A stretch of DNA of 64,000 bases, taken from G963664835 sp965220775. GTDB lineage: Bacteria > Chloroflexota > UBA6077 > FW602-bin22 > JBCLEL01. The notes beneath the pieces were generated by a model. The model searched no databases and was not told the origin of the DNA. It saw only the letters and a list, made by a program, of their open reading frames with translations. Of this stretch, positions 18,514 to 26,887 are shown in pieces; positions within the stretch are counted from its first letter, which is position 1; every line of letters starts with the position of its first letter. The stretch is taken from contig OZ244845.1 in NCBI GenBank assembly GCA_965220775.1, forward strand, positions 2,294,001 to 2,358,000, written 5' to 3'. The translations under genes were made by a program, and so were the position numbers.

Positions 18514-18593
18514 GCGGGCGCGGGTTTCCAATTAGCAAACGCCGGAGGAGCACACGTGAGCAACCACGAATGCATAGGGAAGGCAGGTGGAAT

Positions 18594-18821
18594 ATGACCC
18601 ATATAGTAGGCACTATGTTCGTAATCCGATTACTCTGGAACACGGCCTTTCGCAAGTTTGCCTACTTAGACCCTTCTAGTGCGAGCATCCTGATTCAGGT
18701 GCTATTAGGTGGCTTTGCGGGTGTTGCAATAGTGGTAAAAATCTTCTGGTATCGGATTGCCAACGCGCTTGGTATCCGTCGAGGATATGGCGAGAATGTG
18801 CAAGACGAAGACACGAGTTGA
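18594..18821 (+). CDS. Small membrane protein with YLDPSS motif (copy 1)
   Basis: 75 residues from the ATG at 18594, preceded by AGGTGG. One N-terminal hydrophobic stretch, then FAYLDPSSASILIQVLLGGFAG, a glycine-rich TM helix, and FWYRIANALGI, ending in an acidic tail. A second version (22263-22517) has YIDPGSGSMQVLLGGVAG, so the shared core is Y-[IL]-D-P-[GS]-S followed by QVLLGG and FWYRIANALGI. Each copy sits directly after a sulfatase-like gene. I recall short proteins with a YIDPGSG motif beside alkaline-phosphatase-like genes, but no function is known to me. Starts further upstream (18480, 18570) are possible; the ATG at 18594 matches the conserved part. Confidence 0.68.
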   Translation: MTHIVGTMFVIRLLWNTAFRKFAYLDPSSASILIQVLLGGFAGVAIVVKIFWYRIANALGIRRGYGENVQDEDTS

Positions 18822-18949
18822 CAGGACACGAGGAAGAACAAATAGGCTTGGCAACAACCAGCCCGCGCTCCGGACGAGGGCCAACACAAGCAGATAAATG
18901 CTGTATTCGGGTCGACAACTCCAAGAGTGCGAACTGCGCCGAGTAAATT

Positions 18950-19102
18950 TAGCGGCCGGCTGCTGGGAAGCATCAACCCAGGCAGCGGTACGACGTCGTA
19001 AGAAGCAAATCATCTTTTGAGACAGTTCCGGCGGGCTCAAAAGATTCTGAGCGATATCTTGCAAGGCAAGGCTCCGATGGGGCCCTGGGCAAATTCAACT
19101 AG
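18950..19102 (+). pseudogene. Decayed copy of the ffh 3' end
   Basis: This stretch aligns with the last ~150 bp of ffh (15235-15384): shared exact runs include GGCAGCGGTACGAC, then CAGTTCCG, GGCAAGG with TCCGA, and TTCAACTAGCCG containing the old stop codon. The following spacer and ribosome site before the second sulfatase start also match those after ffh (GAGA then AACTCGATTGA). The reading frame is broken. It marks the left junction of a tandem duplication covering ffh 3' end, sulfatase and small membrane protein. Confidence 0.85.
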
Positions 19103-19135
19103 CCGTCCGCAAGCAGGCCCGAGGAGACAACTCGA

Positions 19136-22100
19136 TTGAGTCTTGGCGCATTGGTGCGCAAGATCAAGCCAGTTTTCGCACCCTGGTCGGCGATCAAGAG
19201 GGTTGCTGGTCGCTTTCCACCTGGGTCGCTGCATCTATTCATTCTCTTCAACTTGGCGATTGCGCAGCCGCTTTTCGAAATGTTGGCGCGAAGCGCGCCG
19301 TTCTTCGTAGCCGAGCGTTCTCAGCCGGTCGATATCATCTTGTTCGTTCTCCTCCTATCGATTCTCATTCCCGCGTTCTTCTTGGCGTTGGAGATAACCG
19401 CTTCTCTACGTAGCCAAAAGTTGTGGATTGGAATTCACACTTTATTGGTCGCAACTCTGCTGACTACCATAGCTCTAACGATCTTGAAACCGGTGGCGGA
19501 TGCGCCTGGCATCGCATTGGCCTTCGGTGCCGGTCTGATCGGGATTGTGGGGACGATGGCCTATTGGCGTTTCAACCCAGTGCGGCAATTCTTGACGTTC
19601 GCATCGATAGGAGTGTTGGTCATCCCAGCTGTCTTTATTCTGGACTCTGACATTTCAACGATTGTGTTTCCCGACGTGAAGTCAAGCAGCATCAGGGTGG
19701 ATGTGACCTCCACGACCCCGGTGGTGATGGTGATATTCGATGAGTTGCCCGTGACTTCGCTGATGGACGAGAAACGCCAGATAGATCCGGTACGTTACCC
19801 CAATTTTGCCAAGTTAGCCAAAGGCGCCCACTGGTTTCGCAATGCCACCACGGTAGCTGATAGGACCACCTTAGCAGTTCCGGCCATTCTAACGGGTCGA
19901 GTCCCCGACGAAAAACGGCTACCGACGTTTGAAGAGCATCCCAACAATCTCTTCACACTCCTCGGCAACTCGTACGAAATGCGTGTGTTTGAGGCGTTCA
20001 CGACCCTTTGTCCGAAGAGATTATGTAGCGACACCGTGCGGACGCCGGCTCTGGCAGACCGAATGCTGTCGATGCTCATTGATGTGGGGGTCATCTATCC
20101 GCATATCATTCTTCCAGATGAGATGACTACGAGGCTGCCAGCGATCAACCGGACTTGGCACGATTTTGTCGAGCCTACTGGGAAAAAGGATCAGCAATCG
20201 AGCGACCGAGCACAGGTCAAACCACACTACCAAGACTTCTCCAATTTCGTCGCGTGGTTTGTGAATTCGATCGAGAACTCGGATGGTCCGCAGCTATACT
20301 TCATACACATAGAGATTCCTCACCCACCTTGGAAGTACCTTCCAAGTGGCAAGTCTATTATTTCCGAAGTGCCTGCGAGCCTGATTGATGGCCGTCATAA
20401 AGAGGGATTAACCGAAACGTGGACTCGTGACGAATGGCTAGTCGTTCAAGGATTTCAGCGTCATTTGCTCCAGTTGGGATTCGCGGACAAGCTGTTGGGG
20501 GAGGTGATAGGCCGACTGGAGACTGTAGGGTTGTACGAGCGCTCCCTGGTGATAGTAGTGGCCGATCACGGTGCCAGTTTTCGTGCCGGTGAAAACCCTC
20601 GGCTTGTGAGTAACGTCAACCTTCCTGACATTCTGCCGGTCCCCGTTATTGTTAAGCTGCCACATCAAGACCGCGGGGTGGTCAGCGATCGCAATGTCCA
20701 GGTTGTGGACATTCTCCCGACAATTGCCGAAGTCTTGGACGTGGAGGTACCCTGGAGCGTAGACGGCAGGCCATTGTTTGACACGGCGATACCTGATCGG
20801 ACCGAATTGACTATATTCGGATACGCGACCCAAAGGTTAATCGTCGCGCCAGTGAGCGCAGAGATGTACGAAACACTCGACCGCAAACTTAGCATTTTTG
20901 GATCGGGAGAAAGGGTTGACGGACTATATAGGATCGGTCGATACAGTCGACTCGTCGGGCAAGAGGCCGGCAATTATCCAATAGATTACGCACCCGATGT
21001 AGGAGTCTGGCTTGACGGAGGAGACTTGTGGCAGGACGTAGATCTTGAGTCTGAGTTTGTGCCTGCTCGGATTACCGGGCAAGTGGATACCAACACCGAT
21101 GCGCGTGAGAACTTAAATTTGGCTGTAGCGATCAATGGAACCATTCAGGCTGTGACACGAACGTTCGTCAGGGGGCAAGATATGTGGTTCTCGGCAATTG
21201 TGCCGGAGAGATCCTTCCGAAACGGTTACAATTCCGTGGAGTTGTTCGTGGTGTCCGGGCCGACTGATAGACCGCGACTACTCGCACCAGCCAATGTTCG
21301 ACCGGGAATGAGCAATTATTCGCTAACAAGACTGCACGGACGAGAATCAATCGAGACTCCGGAGGGAAGAATAGTTCCAATCGTCCCCGGTGCGATGGGC
21401 GGAAATGTAGACCGCGGCATCCAGCAGGGGGATGTGGGGATTATCAGGGGATGGGCCGCCGACTTGCGGGGTTGGCAGCCCGCGGAATCCATTTTGGTGC
21501 TGCTGAATGGTGAAGTTGTCCATCTGGTGCAACCAAACCGTACGCGGCCGGATGTGGCTGCTCATTACGGAAAACCCGACTTGGCGAGGTCGGGATTTGT
21601 GCTAATGTTTGTGTCCGAAGCACTGGGCGACTCGGCAAATGCTGAAGTTCGCGTAATAGCCTTGTCCAGCCATGGCGTGGCTTCGGAGTTAACCTACGGG
21701 GAGGAGTATGCTTGGGGCAATAGGCCCAAGCATACTCAGCCGGCTCCGGTCCAACTGTCAGACTTTGAATCAAGCCCCGAATATGCTCTGTCGATGGATG
21801 GCGGGAGCATCAATATCGTTTCTTCCAGCGGGCAGATTATTCCGATAGTGTCCGACACTGTGGCTGGGTATGTGGATTTATGGTCCACTGACGGCCAATT
21901 CGTTTTCATTAGCGGATGGGCCGCCGATGTACGGAGGTCGCAGCAGGTCAAATTGGTATTGCTGTTCGTGAATGGGCAGTCCGTTTCTGCCCGAGAAACT
22001 AATTTCGCCCGCCCGGACGTGGCAAGAGAAAGTGGTATTGAGTCCTTGATGACGTCTGGATTCGACTTTGCTGTTCCTTCGGAGTTGCTAGGCGCCTTAG

Positions 22101-22210
22101 ACAACACCGAGGTACGACTTTTCGCCATAACCAAGGATGAAGAGGCCCAGGAGTTGGCCTATTCTCCGGGTTATCCTTGGGCAGGAAAACCTGAGGGCAC
22201 GAGCGAATAA
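19136..22210 (+). CDS. Membrane-anchored sulfatase/alkaline-phosphatase-fold protein with two C-terminal beta repeats (copy 2)
   Basis: 1024 residues, paralogue of the gene at 15418. Same order: about five TM helices to residue ~170, VVMVIFDELPV with a metal-ligand Asp near 200, TTVADRTTLAVPAILTGRVP, VIVVADHGASF near 475, then two beta repeats with GWAADLR and GWAADVR. TTG start preceded by GAGGAG, equivalent to the start of copy 1. Predicted role is the same: extracytoplasmic phospho- or sulfo-group chemistry on a membrane-linked substrate. The first three quarters are clearly diverged from copy 1, but the last 714 bp are almost identical. A small YIDPGSG protein and a methyltransferase follow on the same strand. 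Confidence 0.82.
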   Translation: MSLGALVRKIKPVFAPWSAIKRVAGRFPPGSLHLFILFNLAIAQPLFEMLARSAPFFVAERSQPVDIILFVLLLSILIPAFFLALEITASLRSQKLWIGIHTLLVATLLTTIALTILKPVADAPGIALAFGAGLIGIVGTMAYWRFNPVRQFLTFASIGVLVIPAVFILDSDISTIVFPDVKSSSIRVDVTSTTPVVMVIFDELPVTSLMDEKRQIDPVRYPNFAKLAKGAHWFRNATTVADRTTLAVPAILTGRVPDEKRLPTFEEHPNNLFTLLGNSYEMRVFEAFTTLCPKRLCSDTVRTPALADRMLSMLIDVGVIYPHIILPDEMTTRLPAINRTWHDFVEPTGKKDQQSSDRAQVKPHYQDFSNFVAWFVNSIENSDGPQLYFIHIEIPHPPWKYLPSGKSIISEVPASLIDGRHKEGLTETWTRDEWLVVQGFQRHLLQLGFADKLLGEVIGRLETVGLYERSLVIVVADHGASFRAGENPRLVSNVNLPDILPVPVIVKLPHQDRGVVSDRNVQVVDILPTIAEVLDVEVPWSVDGRPLFDTAIPDRTELTIFGYATQRLIVAPVSAEMYETLDRKLSIFGSGERVDGLYRIGRYSRLVGQEAGNYPIDYAPDVGVWLDGGDLWQDVDLESEFVPARITGQVDTNTDARENLNLAVAINGTIQAVTRTFVRGQDMWFSAIVPERSFRNGYNSVELFVVSGPTDRPRLLAPANVRPGMSNYSLTRLHGRESIETPEGRIVPIVPGAMGGNVDRGIQQGDVGIIRGWAADLRGWQPAESILVLLNGEVVHLVQPNRTRPDVAAHYGKPDLARSGFVLMFVSEALGDSANAEVRVIALSSHGVASELTYGEEYAWGNRPKHTQPAPVQLSDFESSPEYALSMDGGSINIVSSSGQIIPIVSDTVAGYVDLWSTDGQFVFISGWAADVRRSQQVKLVLLFVNGQSVSARETNFARPDVARESGIESLMTSGFDFAVPSELLGALDNTEVRLFAITKDEEAQELAYSPGYPWAGKPEGTSE
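21449..22162 (+). repeat. Near-identical block shared with 17752-18465
   Basis: Partner of the 714-bp block in the first sulfatase gene; it begins at the first GWAADLR codons and ends just after the Gln-Glu-Leu-Ala-Tyr codons near the C-terminus. Confidence 0.88.
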
Positions 22211-22262
22211 TGAAGAGAACGGTACAGGTGAAGTATCGCCGGAGTCGGAGAGGCTAGCAGGA

Positions 22263-22517
22263 ATGAACTCACACGGAAGGAGCCTGGGACCAATTGTGAC
22301 GCATTTGTTCCGAATTGTATTAGCGATGCGAGTGTTGAGAATAACGATGCGACGGACGAGTAGCTACATAGACCCCGGAAGTGGGAGCATGCAGGTGCTG
22401 CTTGGCGGCGTGGCAGGCGTAGCAGTAATCGCCAGGTTGTTCTGGTATCGAATAGCAAATGCACTGGGAATCGGTCGACGGCGTCCCGAGAATTCCCAAG
22501 ACGACGACAAGAGTTGA
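22263..22517 (+). CDS. Small membrane protein with YIDPGSGS motif (copy 2)
   Basis: 84 residues from the ATG at 22263. Hydrophobic N-terminus, then SSYIDPGSGSMQVLLGGVAG, a glycine-rich helix, FWYRIANALGIGRR and a charged tail. It matches the small protein at 18594 in core and tail, and the open frame extends upstream as it does there, but only this part is conserved between copies. It lies between sulfatase copy 2 and the methyltransferase, both on the same strand with short gaps, so a three-gene transcript is likely. Function unknown; a membrane subunit or partner of the sulfatase-like enzyme is an inference from repeated adjacency. Confidence 0.68.
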   Translation: MNSHGRSLGPIVTHLFRIVLAMRVLRITMRRTSSYIDPGSGSMQVLLGGVAGVAVIARLFWYRIANALGIGRRRPENSQDDDKS

Positions 22518-22541
22518 CGTCAGACTTGGTGAGTTGAAATT

Positions 22542-23993
22542 ATGAACGAGCCGAGTCCGCCGGAACGAGAAGCGCCTCCCGTGGACTGGAACAATGACGG
22601 AATTGAGGCGGGGTCATTCCGCGATCGCAATGGCAGAGTGTTTTACATGGACAATGCCGTGTATCGCGCATTGAGCCTGGAGGCCCTCAAGAACTGGGAG
22701 CTTCTTTCATCCAAGGAGTTCTTCCATCGGCTGTTGGCGGATCGAAAAGTCGTACAAACGGAAAGGGTCGAAAGTGAAAACATCGGCGACTTGCCCAACG
22801 TGCAGGGATGGGCCGGTTATCTGCGGCACGAAACGATTCCTCTTGTTTCCTACCCATACGAATGGTCATTTGGAATGTTGAAGGACGCCGCACTTCTTCA
22901 CTTAGAGTTGCTAATGGTGGCGCTCGAAGAAGGGATGACGTTGAAAGATGCTTCAGGGTTCAACGTTCAATGGCGAGGCGCAAGACCTGTCTTCATCGAC
23001 GTACCATCATTTCAATCCCTATCGCCCGGCGAGCCTTGGGTAGCCTACCAGCAGTTTTGCGAAATGTTCTTGTACCCATTGTTTTTGCAGGCTTACAAGA
23101 ACGTGCCATTCCACCCGTGGCTGCGCGGAAGGATTGATGGTATCGAAGGGGAGGAGCTACGAAAGCTAATGTCCTTGCGGGACCTCTTTCGACGGGGAGT
23201 CTTTACCCATCTTTACTTGCAAGCTAGGATGCAGACGCGCTTCGCCGATTCTAACCAAGATATAAAACGAGAACTCCGTAAGGCAGGTTTCAGTCAACAG
23301 CTAGTCAAAGTGAACGTACGAAATCTCTCGAATTTGGTCCAAGACTTGAAGTGGAAGCAACCGCATTCACCGTGTTCGCACTATGCGGACGAAAACGACT
23401 TCACCGGTGTTGACCGTACCCGAAAAGAGGATTTCGTCCGGCGCGTGGTCGGCGCTCGCCGGCGGAAGCTGGTTTGGGACCTTGGCTCCAACACAGGCGC
23501 TTTTTCTCGGATCGCATCGGAGAACGCTGATCTGGTAATAGCGATGGATAGTGACCACCTGGCAATCGAACGTCTTTATCTCACGCTAAGAGATGAGGGA
23601 AACACAACTATTCATCCGCTTCTATACAATGTCGCTGATCCTTCGCCAAGGGTGGGATGGCGCTTACTGGAACGCAAGAGCCTGACCGACCGTGGGAAAC
23701 CTGACCTCACTATTTGTCTCGCCCTACTCCATCATCTCGTAATTGGAGCGAACATTCCATTGCACGAAATCGTCGGTTGGTTAAGGGCCCTTGGCACCGA
23801 ACTGGTGATTGAGTTTGTCACAAAAGAGGATGCTATGGTCAAGAAACTGCTACTGAACAAGGCTGATGACTACGCTGACTATGAATTACCTAAGTTTGAA
23901 CATTGGCTATCAAATGCATTCACCATCGAGCGACGAGAGACGCTTACATCGAACTCACGGATTCTGTATCACGCCGTACCAAGATCGTGTTAG
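22542..23993 (+). CDS. Class I SAM-dependent methyltransferase with long N-terminal domain
   Basis: 483 residues. The C-terminal third holds the Rossmann SAM-binding motif VWDLGSNTGAFSRIA (about residues 310-324), an acidic residue at the end of the next strand (VIAMDSDH), and DLTICLALLHHLV, typical of class I methyltransferases. The first ~300 residues form a separate domain with SYPYEWSFGMLKDAALLHLELL and a helix-rich region; I recall this arrangement from nodulation-type (NoeA-like) methyltransferases, though the assignment is tentative. It ends the sulfatase/small-membrane-protein cluster, 24 bp after the YIDPGSG gene, so it may methylate the same surface polymer that the sulfatase-like enzymes modify (inference). 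No membrane segment seen. Confidence 0.78.
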   Translation: MNEPSPPEREAPPVDWNNDGIEAGSFRDRNGRVFYMDNAVYRALSLEALKNWELLSSKEFFHRLLADRKVVQTERVESENIGDLPNVQGWAGYLRHETIPLVSYPYEWSFGMLKDAALLHLELLMVALEEGMTLKDASGFNVQWRGARPVFIDVPSFQSLSPGEPWVAYQQFCEMFLYPLFLQAYKNVPFHPWLRGRIDGIEGEELRKLMSLRDLFRRGVFTHLYLQARMQTRFADSNQDIKRELRKAGFSQQLVKVNVRNLSNLVQDLKWKQPHSPCSHYADENDFTGVDRTRKEDFVRRVVGARRRKLVWDLGSNTGAFSRIASENADLVIAMDSDHLAIERLYLTLRDEGNTTIHPLLYNVADPSPRVGWRLLERKSLTDRGKPDLTICLALLHHLVIGANIPLHEIVGWLRALGTELVIEFVTKEDAMVKKLLLNKADDYADYELPKFEHWLSNAFTIERRETLTSNSRILYHAVPRSC

Positions 23994-24096
23994 GTGCGGT
24001 CCAAAGATGAAGTGTGCCAAGACCAACGACCCGCGGTCGCGCACTAAGGAGCAAGGGTAGTAGCGAGCTGCCTAAGGGCTATTTGCCGTCTGGAAA

Positions 24097-25020
24097 CTAC
24101 CCTTTGACGCCGGTTACGACAATCCCCTGGATGAAGTGTCGTTGCAGGAAGAAGAACACGAGCACCGGTGGGATGGTGATAACCAGCGACATCGCCATGA
24201 CTTGCGGGAACGTGGGTGTTTTTCGGGTCAAGGCGGAGTCGTCTATCTGCCACTTGCTGATGGCAACGGCAAGTGTTTGAGTTTCCTGGTCGTTAAGGTA
24301 GATCAACGGCGCCAGAAAGTCGTTCCACTCGGCAAGGAAGGTGAAGATGGTCAGCGTGCCCAGTGCCGGCAGCGACATAGGCACGATGACGTGCCAGTAG
24401 ATGCCAAAGTAGCCGCAGCCATCTATACGCGCCGCATCGTCGGTCTCCCGGTGTATCGTCAAGAAGAACTGTCTTAACAGGAAGATGTAAAAGGCGCCGC
24501 CGCCGAACCACGCCGGCACGATTAGCGGAAATGGTGTGTTCAACCAGCCGAGCTGGCGGAAAAACGCGTACTGTGGGATCAGCGTCACGTGGTAGGGGAT
24601 CATCATCGTACATAGCACCAGTACGAAGATGGCTCCACGCAATGGAAAGCGCAGACGAGCGAAGCCGTAGGCGACCAACGTCGCAGACAGCAGACGCCCG
24701 ATCAGAACACCTACTTCGACCACCATAGTGTTCTTTAAGGCCACGAAGAACGGAAACTGTCCGAGAGATACAGTGTAGCCATCCAGTTGAAAGGGATTTG
24801 GGATGAACTCAGGCGGTATGTTACTTGCCTGGCTCGGGTGCTTGAAGCTTGTGGCGATCATCCACACCGTCGGCAGCGTGAAGACCACTGTGCCGAGGAT
24901 CAGTACGAGGTATAGCGAGGCTCGCCCGATTATTCGCCGGAATCGATCTCTTCGCAGCTCGGCGGCGACAGTACTGGGACGGACGGGTACTAAATCGCCG
25001 TCGGGGGTTCTGGAGCTCAT
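24097..25020 (-). CDS. Carbohydrate ABC transporter permease, MalG-type (second copy in cluster)
   Basis: 307 residues with six predicted TM helices. It has the binding-protein-dependent permease EAA signature in the cytoplasmic loop (DDAARIDGCGYFGIYWHVIVPMSLPAL) that contacts the ATPase, and a C-terminus ending FIQGIVVTGVKG, typical of MalG/UgpE-like subunits. It is a close paralogue of the permease at 25949 and equal in length when started at the ATG at 25020; two further in-frame starts lie within 12 codons upstream. It is the last gene of the importer cluster, separated from its paralogue by ~930 bp of repeat-rich DNA. It may be an alternative partner for the same MalF-like subunit. Confidence 0.88.
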   Translation of the reverse strand: MSSRTPDGDLVPVRPSTVAAELRRDRFRRIIGRASLYLVLILGTVVFTLPTVWMIATSFKHPSQASNIPPEFIPNPFQLDGYTVSLGQFPFFVALKNTMVVEVGVLIGRLLSATLVAYGFARLRFPLRGAIFVLVLCTMMIPYHVTLIPQYAFFRQLGWLNTPFPLIVPAWFGGGAFYIFLLRQFFLTIHRETDDAARIDGCGYFGIYWHVIVPMSLPALGTLTIFTFLAEWNDFLAPLIYLNDQETQTLAVAISKWQIDDSALTRKTPTFPQVMAMSLVITIPPVLVFFFLQRHFIQGIVVTGVKG

Positions 25021-25245
25021 TGTCATCGGCAATCTTCAATCAATTGCCGCATAGCGCGCGAATTTGCGCGCCAATGAAAAGGGAGGTCTAGCGTATCTGG
25101 AATCAGCGCGTCGTAACGGGCGCCTTTGTACGCCGGAATCACCATGGGCTTGCGAAGGCCGCATAAGAGGATGAAAATCGCGGGATGTCGGGTCGGTTTT
25201 TTCCCATCGTCTGGTGGTCTTACCTCTCCCCACCCCTTCCCTTCT

Positions 25246-25300
25246 GGATTCCAGCCCCGTATCGGGGTACGGGGCATGCTTTCGATCGCTGGAATGACGA
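25246..25300 (+). repeat. REP-like nested hairpin, ATTCC/GGAAT family, copy 1
   Basis: Outer arms ATTCCAGC (25248-25255) and GCTGGAAT (25288-25295), enclosing an inner stem CCCCGTA/TACGGGG (25255-25261 with 25268-25274), followed by GACGAA. The same frame recurs at 25431 and 25551. Confidence 0.75.
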
Positions 25301-25430
25301 AATGAGTGGCGGGAGTCTATTTTCATAGCAATCGCTCATGCCGGTTGCCACCGGCACACCAAGGTATGAAAGTCGGTGCGCCGGTTGTGGTATTTTTGGA
25401 TAGGCATTTGTGCCGCCTCTCCGCCCCCTG

Positions 25431-25480
25431 GATTCCGGCCCCGTATCTGGGTACGGGGCGTGCTATTGCCGGAAAGACGA
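25431..25480 (+). repeat. REP-like hairpin, ATTCC/GGAAT family, copy 2
   Basis: Arms ATTCCGGC (25432-25439) and GCCGGAA (25468-25474) around the same inner CCCCGTA/TACGGGG stem, followed by GACGAATT. The third base pair of the arm differs from copy 1 on both sides. Confidence 0.75.
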
Positions 25481-25550
25481 ATTGGGGTCGCCGTGTGGAC
25501 GTAGGTGGTGGTATCGCGGTTGGCGCTCTTTCGCGGGATTTTAGTGCGTG

Positions 25551-25577
25551 GATTCCCGCCTTCGCGGGAATGACGAA
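25551..25577 (+). repeat. REP-like hairpin, ATTCC/GGAAT family, short copy 3
   Basis: Perfect 8-bp stem ATTCCCGC (25552-25559) and GCGGGAAT (25564-25571) with a CTTC loop, followed by GACGAATT as in copies 1 and 2; the inner stem is absent. Similar ATTCCCGCCTTCGCGGGAATGAC units are common in many bacterial genomes. Confidence 0.75.
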
Positions 25578-25639
25578 TTCAGAGGGACCGGAGTTATGGC
25601 TTGGTACAGCGGATTCTGCGACGCCCCACCCCGACCCCA

Positions 25640-25665
25640 GCGGGGGACAAGCCCCCGCGCTACAT
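25640..25665 (+). repeat. ACAAG-loop REP element, copy A
   Basis: Perfect 7-bp stem GCGGGGG (25640-25646) and CCCCCGC (25652-25658) around the loop ACAAG, followed by the tail GCTACAT. Related copies at 40729, 59221 (reverse) and 59274 keep the loop and GCTAC tail while the stem bases vary in pairs. Confidence 0.75.
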
Positions 25666-25948
25666 TTTCTCATTGCGCCATCGACCGTAGGTCTACAATT
25701 CGGCACGTTTCGCCGGTGGAGAGCCGGCTCTGAGGTTGATTGGAGGGCACATCCCGGATCGGAGTCCGGGACATGCTTTCTTACCAATGTAGAACGCGGG
25801 GATGCTTGGTCTGACGTAAACGAAAGTCGCGGCGACCTTGAACTGTAGACACTCTTCCATTCATTGCAAACGGATTTCCATCCGTCGGCAACGATCCCAA
25901 AGTGACGGGTATCGTCCGGCACATGATAGGTTGACAGGCGTCCTCGGA

Positions 25949-26872
25949 CTAACCCTTTACCCCGGTAACGACTATGCCCTGGATGAAGTGTCGTTGCAGG
26001 AAGAAGAACACCAGCACCGGCGGGATGGTGATCAACAGCGACATCGCCATGATTTGCGGGAACGTGGGTGGTAGATAGTTCTGGCCGGACGCGACTATCT
26101 GCCACTTGCTGATGGCGATCGCCAGTGTTTGGGTTTCCTGGTCGTTCAGATAAATCAATGGCGCCAGAAAGTCGTTCCACTCGGCCAAGAAGGTGAATAT
26201 GGCCAGGGTGCCCAGCGCCGGAAACGACATAGGCACAATAACGTGCCAATAGATGCCAAAGTAGCCGCAGCCATCTATACGCGCCGCATCGTCCGTTTCC
26301 CGGTGTATCGTCAGGAAGAACTGTCTTAACAGGAAGATGTAAAAGGCGCCACCGCCGAACCAAGCCGGCACGATCAGCGGGAATGACGTGTTCAGCCAGC
26401 CAAGCTCGCGGAAGAACAGGTACTGTGGGATCAGCGTCACGTGATAGGGGATCATCATCGTGCTCAGCACGAGTACGAAGATAGGTCCACGCAATGGAAA
26501 GCGCAGCCGGGCAAACCCGTAGGCGACCAGAGTAGCCGACAGTAGACGCCCGACCAGAACGCCAACTTCGATCACCATCGTGTTCCTTAAGGCTTGGTAG
26601 ATCGGGAATTGTTGGATAGAGAGTGTGTAGCCATCCAACTGAAATGGAATCGGGATGAACTCGGGCGGTATGGTGGTGGACTGGGCTGGGTGCTTGAAGC
26701 TGGTGGAGATCATCCACACCGTAGGCATCGTGAAGACTATTGTGCCTATTATCAATACGAGGTAAAGCGACGCTCGCCCGATTATTCGCCGGACTCTAAG
26801 CTTTTGCCGCTCGGCGGCGACAGTACTGGCACGGACACTTACTGAACCGCTGTCGGGGGTCCTAGCGCTCAC
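25949..26872 (-). CDS. Carbohydrate ABC transporter permease, MalG-type
   Basis: 307 residues, six TM helices, with the permease EAA loop DDAARIDGCGYFGIYWHVIVPMSFPAL and a C-terminus ending FIQGIVVTGVKG. It forms the translocation pore with the MalF-like subunit encoded 15 bp upstream (26888-27811) and would take sugar from the lipoprotein at 28226. The GTG start at 26872 follows an AAGGA-type site. The paralogue at 24097 differs mainly in the N-terminal tail and scattered TM positions. No ATP-binding subunit is encoded nearby, so a shared MsiK-like ATPase elsewhere is likely, as in many carbohydrate importers of this family. Confidence 0.92.
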   Translation of the reverse strand: MSARTPDSGSVSVRASTVAAERQKLRVRRIIGRASLYLVLIIGTIVFTMPTVWMISTSFKHPAQSTTIPPEFIPIPFQLDGYTLSIQQFPIYQALRNTMVIEVGVLVGRLLSATLVAYGFARLRFPLRGPIFVLVLSTMMIPYHVTLIPQYLFFRELGWLNTSFPLIVPAWFGGGAFYIFLLRQFFLTIHRETDDAARIDGCGYFGIYWHVIVPMSFPALGTLAIFTFLAEWNDFLAPLIYLNDQETQTLAIAISKWQIVASGQNYLPPTFPQIMAMSLLITIPPVLVFFFLQRHFIQGIVVTGVKG

Positions 26873-26887
26873 GGTACTCGTCCTTCT

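Larger units (their letters stand above)
25021..25948. other. Repeat-rich spacer between the two MalG-type permeases
   Basis: About 930 bp with no gene I can support. It contains three REP-like hairpins of one family (25246-25300, 25431-25480, 25551-25577) and one of another (25640-25665). Long open frames here on the minus strand are out-of-frame read-throughs of the permease at 25949. The spacer probably grew by insertion of these elements between duplicated permease genes. Confidence 0.6.

Noticed and set aside
25323..26717. A 464-codon open frame on the minus strand
   Set aside because: It overlaps the permease at 25949 in another frame; its translation is rich in Arg, His and Pro with no domain, and the REP spacer forms its C-terminal part.
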